Assembly (NCBI RefSeq): GCF_904849725.1
Contig: NC_058519.1
Location: 181,959,703 to 182,023,702, forward strand
Direction: 5' to 3'
Source of the DNA: Hordeum vulgare subsp. vulgare
Taxonomy: Eukaryota; Streptophyta; Magnoliopsida; Poales; Poaceae
DNA: 64,000 nt
Under the pieces are notes generated by a model. The model was not told the DNA's origin. It saw only the letters and a program-made list of their open reading frames with translations, and made no database searches. Each line of letters opens with the position of its first letter. Positions within the stretch are counted from its first letter, which is position 1. Below are positions 56,280-64,000 of this stretch, one piece after another. Made by a program: the position numbers and the translations under genes.

Positions 56280-59200
56280 TGAATATCCAGTAGGTAGAAC
56301 CATCCCAGGGATATTCAACATCCATGTATCATAAAGTTTAGTCCATGATGAAATAATAATTATCATCATCCACCATATGTCACGGTTTTCTCATGTTTAT
56401 ATTAACTTCCCCCAAAGACTGACACTTAGACGGACACTTGACATGTCAACCAGTCGTCCTTGACCGCGGACACGGCTACTCGAATAGTTTTGACTCTACA
56501 GAGGGTGTACTCTTTACCCACAGCCCATGGGTTTCAATAGTCACTCGGACTAATCCCGCGTATGGTATCTCAGAAGTAAACACTCAGAACAAGTACACGC
56601 CCATTTTTCCCCCGTGAAGACCGGCCTCACCCGGGATACGCTGCCAGGGAAAAACCATAAGACGGGGAGGCTACAACATCGACTAGCATGGGATCAAATT
56701 TATAGCATGCGCTACAAGGGAAGAGCTCTTCCCTCTCGGTCCCATACCGGAAACACACATGCCCTTTGACTGGATGACTGGATTTACTCCAATGCCCCAG
56801 ATACCTTCATCCCGACCCCTCTACTTGGTGTGTACCGGATAATAGGTTTACGACCTACTAAACCATATTCCCTTTCACGAAGACCTGTGGCAGCACGAGA
56901 GGGTAAGGTGACACACTAACAAGACTCGATCTACGATCGTCTTAGGAGGTTTAAGTTATTCCCTGCATGATTAGCACCATGAAAGTGTTTCATCACCATA
57001 GATAGAGTCGCTACCTATCATGCCCCAACATGCCTCAGTGACCATCCTCGTCCAATGAGAAGTCAGTTCCTCGAAGTCATGTCTTTCTGAGACACCGACT
57101 CTTCTCGGATCCCATTCGGAAAGGCATGTGTGGCAGAAGGGAGTGGCTACTGACACATGCATCACATATGCAACAGATATAATTTTATCACCATGTACCC
57201 ATGTGCATGGTTGTACCACCACATGAAATACCGTCAAACTTATTCAATATAACAATCATGTTCTCTACATCAAGCAAATCACACACAACCAGAATATATC
57301 CAAGTTCCGGATGCTTGCCTTCCAAGTGTAGAGAGGTAGGGTTCACTCCAAAACTTTTGAAAGTTTTTGCTCCTCTCTCCATATCCTATTTTTGGAAATA
57401 TTGTAAGTAACACATAATTTAAAAACAGTACAGAAAGTTGTCTTAAATTTTTTTCAAATAAATACTAAAATAAACTAGATATAATTTGAAAGAGGTGAGA
57501 ACAATAATCAACTCATTTGGACTATTATTTTAAAAGTTGTGGCGAGTCAAGCTTTTATCAAAGAATCTATTTTTAATTAAATCAGAAAATAAAACGATCT
57601 AGACGTGAATTCGCTTACGCGAGGAGGAAAACATACTCTGCCCGAATACATCCCCACTTAAGTGAGCTACGGCTCGGCTGTGTCGCTGACACGTGGGGCC
57701 CGGTGGCAGGTTTGACACTGGTCAAACCAGTCGTCTCCCTCCTCTGGCCGAGTGGAGGTGAGGCCTCCGACGACGCTCGCCGGTGATAGGGGCCACCATT
57801 TCTGAAGCTGAGAGCACTAGCATACTCAGGGCTCCAAGGCGATTCCGTGGAGGTGCGGCTTGGTCGCCGGAGAGCCTAGAAGTTATGGTGGCTACGAGGC
57901 CGGCGGATGATGGCGCGAGCTTGCAAGGGGCGCTGACTACGGCTCATATGGAGCTACTTAGAGAGGGGGAAAGGCTCGTGGTGCTCGCGTAGCTCCATTC
58001 CGGGGAAGAACAGCGATGTAGAAGCATAGCTGGATGCGAATTTAAACCGAAGGGGCGGCGGTCGTATTGTGACCGTAGGTGAGGAAGAAGCTACCTTTAG
58101 CAAAATTAGCTGCGCTAGAGGTTCTAGGAGAGTGCGGTGGTTGTCCCTGGAGGCAATGGGTTGCGATGGAGGGTGTTTTATAGGCTGACGAGTTCGGTTC
58201 CGAGGTGGTGGCGATAAGATTGCCGGCCGACCATCTCTATAGCCGCAGGGAGGCGTGGCGGCTGGCTTGCAGGGACCAGGCGCTAGCGGACGAGCTTGTG
58301 GATGAGCTCGAGTTGTTCAAAGAGCAGCTGGCGCGCAGCCGTGGCTCGACCGGTGTTGCGACCGCCGCGGCAGGTGCTGCTGGCGTCGGCGGCCAGCATG
58401 CTGGTAGTGGCTCGGGCGCGGAATGAGGGGGGTCAGCAGTGCTGGCAAGGAGGGGTTACAGGCTACCACTGTGTGTGTGGGGGGGCGGGGGGTCACTGGA
58501 GGAGTGCAGGTGGGCGCGGCGGCTCCTCTGCGACACGTGCAAAACGCGTGCTCTTGCCACGCTCTAGACATGCCTGCCGAGTGTTCGACAAAATGCTAGT
58601 GGTTCCTAGAGAGCTTGGTTTCAACCACAACTTGACAGGTCTAGGTTAATGGCATAGGGGAGGCTGGTATACATGCAGGTATGGCCATGGAGCCAAGTTC
58701 CCAATGCAGACATAGAACTATGCCAATTCAGGTCATGCACCCTAAGTGTTTGGCAAAATACCATGGGCCTCTAGGTGGTCTTGCTAGCCACCAAATTTCC
58801 TAGGTTGGGGTCTCTTTAGATGCTAAGACTGATGGTAGGGTTAGCTTGGGAAAACAGAAACTTCCTAGTGCAAATTTTGCAAAAGTGCACTTCTGGACAA
58901 AAACAAAATGATGCTAAAACATGGTCTCAAACTATGTCAATGGGGCTGAAATCCTCGACTTAAGTGTTTGGTAGGGTCCTCTATGGGCAGTAATAATCTC
59001 AAGGAATTAAGGAAAAAATAAAACATGGTTGTAGTACAAATTGCAAATATGGTCCAAAACAAACAAAGGGTTGGGGTGCTCAAAATATTTAAAAGACCAA
59101 AGTGGGTTTTTGCATAAAAGTGATTTATGTGAACTCCTTGACAACTCTAAATTTTTGTAGAATTTTTGAAATAGTATATCAAGGGGTTGTAGTACAAAAC

Positions 59201-59643
59201 ACCAAATTGGACCAGAATAGAAAAGAAGATAATGAGCTCATTTTTTCCAAAACACTTGGCTAGTTTTTTTTGCATAAATTGATCCACGGGCATCATAGGT
59301 CATATAAAAAATTTTGTGGAATTTTGAAAAGAAGTTAACGAATGGTGGTAGTTTAAAATGGGCACTTAGATTAATTAAAAGACAATTTTCAATAAATGAA
59401 ACTTACAAAAATATATTTATAAAAAGGCCTTCAATGGATTTGGCAATGAAGGGAAAATATTTGAGGCCGGCACTCAGGTCATAACATATATTTTTTCAAA
59501 AGCTCTTACTTCGAGAAGACATTTTTATAATACAAATAAAAGAAGGGATCTGAAATCAGCATAAAACCCAAAAATAAAATTTTAATTAATCCTGGTTAAA
59601 TTTTAAAGAAATAAAATCATGGCTAAATATTTGGGGTGTTACA

Positions 59644-59971
59644 GTCTTCTTCCGGGGTCCACTTCATCGGGCGAGCCTTCTTCAGTATTTTGAAGAAGGG
59701 CAAAGCGCGTTTAGCACATTTGGAGATGAATCTACTCAACGCGGCAACGCATCCGGTCAGATGCCTCACGTCCTTGACTGTCTTGGCTGCTTGTATCTTC
59801 TCGATGGCCTTTATCATGTCGGGATTGGATTGTATTCCTCGTTGAGACACGAAGAACACAAGTAGCTTGCCAGACGGAATGCCAAACACACAGTTCTCAG
59901 GGTTGAGATTCAGGTTAATCTTGCACAGGTTCCCAAAGGCCTCTTCTAGGTCTTGCACAAGGGTAGCTTCG
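59644..59971 (-). pseudogene. RT palm C-terminal part of E, between L2 and L3
   Basis: Reads ATLVQDLEEAFGNL, FFVSQRGIQSNPDMIKAI and KTVKDVRHLTGCVAALSRFI: the gypsy RT segment after the YxDD box. It is open to both flanking LTR borders. Confidence 0.87.
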
Positions 59972-62900
59972 TGTGACACCCTCAATTTGATCGTACGCTA
60001 ATTATACACGCAAATGTGTATGACTAAGCTCAAGGACTCATAGGAAGATATCACAACACAACTCTAGACATAAATAAAAACATACAATCTTCATAATTAC
60101 AAGCCAGGGGCTTCGAGGGCTAGAATACAAAAGCTCAATAAACACAGAGTCAGCGGAAGCAACAAATATCTGAGTACAGACATAAAACAAGGAGAATGCC
60201 TTAGAGAAGTCTAGCACAAATTATACATCGATCGAACGAGGCGAAGCCTCCTGCCTAGGAACCTCCTAAACTACTCGTGGTCGTCAGCGGCCTCCATGTA
60301 GCGGTCGGCACCGTCGGGGTAGCCGACATCATCGGTGGGATACACCATCTCCTGGGATCCATCATCTGTCACAACAATCGTATGGAGGGAAAAATGGGAG
60401 CAAAGGAATGGTGAATATTCATCCAAAGTACTCCCAAGACTGACATCAGAACTATGCTAAGTATGCAGTAGTATCAAAGGAAAGGGGTTATATGTGGGCT
60501 GATTGCAGCAATGCGAGAATAGAGAGAGGGGACTAGTCCTATCACAGACTAGCTTCTTCAGCGTCTTGCAGCAATAGACGAGAGTAGAGCAAGCATAACA
60601 AATATATAGTCATATTGTTGCAGCAATATTAGTTAAGGTCACGCCTAGAGATTGTTCCTTGACTCCATGCGAGGAAAGTATCCAGGAGCAAATCATTCCA
60701 GTTAAGTAACAGTTGTAGTTGTATAAGATCGGGGCACAACTCCAAATCGTCCTTTAACCATGGACACAACTATTCAAATAGTTAATTTCATACCTGCAGG
60801 GGTGCACCACAGTACCCAACATGCTTGATAAACTCTGGCCGCACACACTTTCCTGGGTCATGCCCGGCCTAGGAAAATCAACACGTCGCAGCCCTACCTA
60901 AGCTCAAAAGAGAGGCTAGCCCACCGATATAAATCCAAAACGCGTAGGGTTCATGAGCCCAACACCCATTGCGCTCCTGCATGTTGCGAGGGCAGCCGAT
61001 ATTAGTCATGCCACCTCTTATACAAGAACGATGCTTATCCATACCACTTGGGCGTGCGCCGCTCCATTGCTGACGTTTGAAGAGCTTCGGCTGATACCAC
61101 GACGTCGAGTATACATAACTTCTCCCACGTGAAGGTTAGTGCGAAAAAAGTCTCCCGACCAACTCAGATCAAATACCCGAATCCATTACCATTTTAATGA
61201 ACTCATCATCACATCCGCGCGGGAATCCACCCGCAACACACCATTCATCAAGTTCCCAGTAACAAGGTCAGGTAGCTGTGCGGCTGTAACATCAAAGGGA
61301 TCCGAGTTATCACCCTCGATGGATTCCGAACGATATAACCATCAAGGTGGCCAAGGAGGAATCACCCTTGATGGTCCACGCTTGATGGGTTGTACGATAG
61401 AGTCGTTTATCGGAGGTGGTGAAGGAGGAATCACCCTTTGAGAACCACCGCTGGTCAACTACACTACAAAGCTAACATCAGGAGTACATATCAAGGTGTC
61501 ACTCTCGGTACTCGATAGTAGCTCTATAGTGTCGTACAACTAAGGGGGGGGGGAGTGTGAGTGCTATTATGGGTCTTGGCTCATCGATCAAATGATCTAG
61601 GCTTGATGAAAAAGCAGGGGCAATTGGACTAATGGCCAAAGGGGATCACTGCTCCACCTATACTAAGCAGTTCAAAGTGTGATACAGTAAGGTAGACGTT
61701 CATCAAAATAGGCTATGCATCAGATATAGGAGCTAACTACAACGTTAGCCAAATCTAATGCAAGCATGAGCGAGAAAGAAATAGGCGATATAGGAATGAT
61801 CAAGGGGGGTTTGCTTGCCTTGTTGCTTTGCAGACAAATACAGATCCTCGACGGTGAAGTAGGCGATCGCCAAATCAACATAGGTCGCGAGGTCTATCGC
61901 AGTATCGAGGTCTACGGGGAAAAAAGTAACAAAGGGAAAAAATAAGTAAATAACGAAGCAATCAAATGCAACACAAATGCAATGGAATGACAAGATGTGT
62001 GGGTGACATGCTCTAATGCATCCCTAAGCATTTTAAAAGAAGAGGGAAAATATCTAACGATATATTCCCGGCTCCAAGTATTTTTCGGATATATAATCCT
62101 GATGCAAAATGTCCATGTTCGTTATGTTAGGGGGTGCGACAGGTGTGTGGAAGGCATATTCGGATTTGTTGTACCCTTTTTTTATCATTTTTCATATATA
62201 AATTATTATCGTCCGAGCTACAAATCATTTTATATTAATTTTATAGTTTTAATGATTGCCAGAATCTCTTCTATGTATTCTTTTAATTATTAATAGGCAT
62301 AATACTTCTACATCTAGAAGGGGCTAGCCATGTGTATGACAGCGGGACCAGGGTCCAGTCAGTAGTCTAATCAAAGTTAACCATTCAAACTTTGACAAGT
62401 CAAGACACATAAATTTAATAATTAGTCTAACTAAACACATGGGGCCACTTGGCATAGACTAAATTAGTGTTAATTAATCCACAAACCTAAATTATAATTA
62501 GTCCTAACCTAATCACAACCTTAATCAAATTGGCCCAACCATACACGCATGTTGCACACACGAGGCACACATACATGGCCATGGCCATAGTTGTGCCAGT
62601 AGCAATAGACTTCCGAAGTAGCGGCAAGCAGACAGCAGCAATAGGCTTCGGGCGCAACGGAAAGAAAACAACAGCGAGCAGTAGTAGTGAGCATCAACAG
62701 CGACAAGCAATGGCCAGCGGCAACAATATCCCAACGGTACTAGCAGCTAGGAGCAACAACACACAACAGGGTAGTGGTAATAGCAAAAAAAGCGGCGCGT
62801 GCAGGGGCCACCTGCGATGGCCGACGCGTGGCCCGCGGTCATCGTGGCAGCCATCCCCTTCCCCAGCCACTATAGCGAGAGGAGGGAGACGGGGGGGTAG

Positions 62901-63429
62901 GTTGGGCCACGTGGGAGGGAGAAGATGGGCCAAGGCCCACGGCGAGGGGGCTTTTTCCCCTTTTTTAATAGAACATTCTTTTTTATTAAAATCTACTGCT
63001 TTGCAATATTAAGTATCGTGTGTAATAAGAAAAAAATTGGGGAACTTGCCCATTATTACAAAAGCAATAATAGACAGTTTCATAAAAATATTTGGGGGCA
63101 AAAGAAACTATTTGGATTTTTTATAATTCGAAAGATAATTATTTAATTGTTTTGTTCTCTCTTACAAATGGTTTAGGGCCACAAAAATACTTTATAACAT
63201 TTTGAGTACTCCACCATAATTAACTATGGATTATTTGCAACATTAGGAACATTTTTGTTTTAAATGTTTGAAGAAATAGCAATTTGACTTTATTTCTAAA
63301 TTTGAAAATGCCTTTGATTTTTATCAAGTAGCAATTGGGCTTAGTTAATTTGATGACATGGTAGCATTAGCATGAGATTACTTTAGCTTAACTACAGGGG
63401 TTATTGTAGCCTGATCCGGGGATGTCACA
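59972..63429 (-). mobile_element. Solo LTR L3 in the RT gene of E
   Basis: 3458 bp. On the minus strand TGTGACATCCCCGGATCAGG...GGGTGTCACA, with flanks CTTCG (59967-59971) and CTTCA (63430-63434), a TSD with one mismatch. The conserved box is at 60748-60781 and the GC-rich block at about 62780-62950. Orientation follows from shared sequence with L1, L2 and N. ORFs such as 61139-61441 and 62530-63012 are LTR sequence. Confidence 0.82.
60271..60370 (-). other. Acidic micro-ORF in L3, next to a splice-acceptor-like site
   Basis: On the minus strand TTGTTGTGACAG is followed by ATGATGGATCCC, reading DDGSQEMVYPTDD and continuing acidic to a stop at 60271-60273. It resembles the VDDGSDD segment of the N LTR in both position type (after an AG) and first residues. 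Confidence 0.3.
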
Positions 63430-63894
63430 CTTCATCTCTGGTCTTGACCACTATGTCATCCATATAAGCTTCCATATTTCTGTGCAATTGGAGTCCAAAT
63501 CCAATCTGCACGACCCTGGCAAAGGTAGAACCGACGCTCTTTAACCCGAAGGAAATTCGTACAAAGCAGTGCGTGCCGCATGGAGTTATGAACGCGGTCT
63601 TTCCTCATCCTCTTTGGCCATGAATATCTGATGGTATCTGGAATATGCATCCAGGAAGGAAAGTCGATCGCATCCAGAAGTGGCATCAACTATATGATCA
63701 ATTCACGGCAAGGGAAATGGGTCCTTCGGGCATGCTTTGTTTAGGTCAGTGAAATCAATGCAAAGCCTCCATTTCCCAATTGCCTTGCACACCACCACCG
63801 AGTTAGCTAACCACGTTTGATGCAATATTCCTCGGACCAGACCAGCTGCTTCTAGATTCTTGATCTCTTCGGCAATGAATTGTTGTCTCTGCAA
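63430..63894 (-). pseudogene. RT fingers and palm of E, right of L3
   Basis: 63703-63894 reads QQFIAEEIKNLEAAGLVR and FTDLNKACPKDPFPLP. The catalytic box AYMDDIVVKT lies at 63455-63466 (YMDD), five to ten codons from the L3 border. The stretch between (63470-63690) is readable only by changing frame, so at least one indel lies there. Confidence 0.85.
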
Positions 63895-64000
63895 GGCTTG
63901 TTTCCTAACCTTCTGCTTGACGGGTCTGGCATGAGGGCAGACAACAAGGTGTTGCTCAATTTCCTCTCTAGGAACACCGGGGATGTCAGAAGGTTGCCAG
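63895..64000 (-). mobile_element. Upstream pol of E at the window edge
   Basis: Continues the E pol region toward RT/protease beyond the window. Minus-strand reading gives PSDIPGVPREEIEQ-like sequence, in the style of the gypsy protease-RT linker. Confidence 0.6.

Larger units (their letters stand above)
51943..59643 (-). mobile_element. Solo LTR L2 in the RT gene of E, itself split by L1
   Basis: On the minus strand it starts TGTAACACCCCAAATA and ends AGTCCTAACA. Flanks GTCCA (51938-51942) and GTCTT (59644-59648) match at three of five bases, and the RT reading frame on both sides supports the borders. Net length is about 4.17 kb without L1. A minus-strand TATAAAA (plus 58176-58182) confirms orientation. 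No PBS, PPT or pol is present. Confidence 0.78.
49417..64000 (-). mobile_element. Gypsy element E, partial, split by solo LTRs L2 and L3
   Basis: Minus-strand pol in the order RT, RNase H, integrase from right to left, the Ty3/gypsy order. The RT phrase DLNKACPKDPFPLP suggests the Tat/RIRE2-like branch. RT sequence resumes on each side of L2 and L3 at codon-compatible points. Gag, protease and the 5' LTR lie beyond the right edge. Confidence 0.85.

Noticed and set aside
62530..63012. 160-codon ORF in L3
   Set aside because: Inside the LTR, low complexity, on the strand opposite to the LTR transcript, and with no family resemblance.
1..64000. tRNA, rRNA, snRNA or microRNA genes
   Set aside because: I saw only the short tRNA-complementary primer sites of retroelements and no full gene. 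A covariance-model search was not possible here.

Overview
The window is intergenic DNA from a large-genome grass. It is almost certainly from the wheat/barley tribe (Triticeae): its copia LTRs match, from memory, the Angela/BARE/WIS group (start TGTTGGAAATATGCCCTAGA), and the gypsy LTRs starting TGATACGTCTCCAACGTATC are typical of that tribe. I see no intact host gene, no rRNA or tRNA gene and no bacterial feature. Nearly everything is LTR retrotransposon, nested several deep, and most boundaries can be set to the base from TG...CA ends and 5-bp target-site duplications (TSDs).

Layout. 1-960: the 3' end of an unidentified coding sequence and its flank. 961-31259: two Angela-like copia elements in tandem that share their middle LTR (LTR1, internal A, LTR2, internal B, LTR3), with no TSD at the outer ends. 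LTR1 is split by a gypsy element N (1906-15079), whose 5' LTR is split by solo LTR S1 (4696-6221). LTR2 is split by a minus-strand solo LTR S2 (21128-22655). 31260-33457: a relic of a gypsy internal region and two partial or solo LTRs. 33458-48398: remains of a host B3-domain gene. A minus-strand non-autonomous gypsy element C (33727-40593, TSD ATGGG) sits about 190 bp upstream of its probable start codon, and a second element D (41447-48311) lies inside its coding sequence. 48399-49416: gene 3' flank and probable 3' end of element E. 49417-64000: a minus-strand gypsy element E whose reverse transcriptase is split by solo LTR L2 (51943-59643, itself holding solo LTR L1 at 52202-55723) and by solo LTR L3 (59972-63429). 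E runs off the right edge.

State of the genes. No polyprotein is intact. Copy B of the copia pair is the best preserved: gag, zinc knuckle, protease, integrase, RT and RNase H are all readable in order but broken by at least six stops and two frameshifts. Copy A is much more decayed. N keeps only traces of RT and the integrase end. E has lost two of its three integrase catalytic residues. C and D never encoded a visible pol. They share leader, 3' region and tRNA-Asp-type primer site but carry unrelated ORFs in the same slot, so they probably depended on an autonomous relative.

The points most worth following up are the shared-LTR copia tandem, the C/D pair with its hairpin motifs, the doubly hit B3 gene, and the long-LTR lineage (N, L1, L2, L3) with a conserved box and a small acidic reading frame next to a splice-acceptor-like site. 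Six or more solo LTRs in 64 kb suggest that LTR-LTR recombination has been frequent here.
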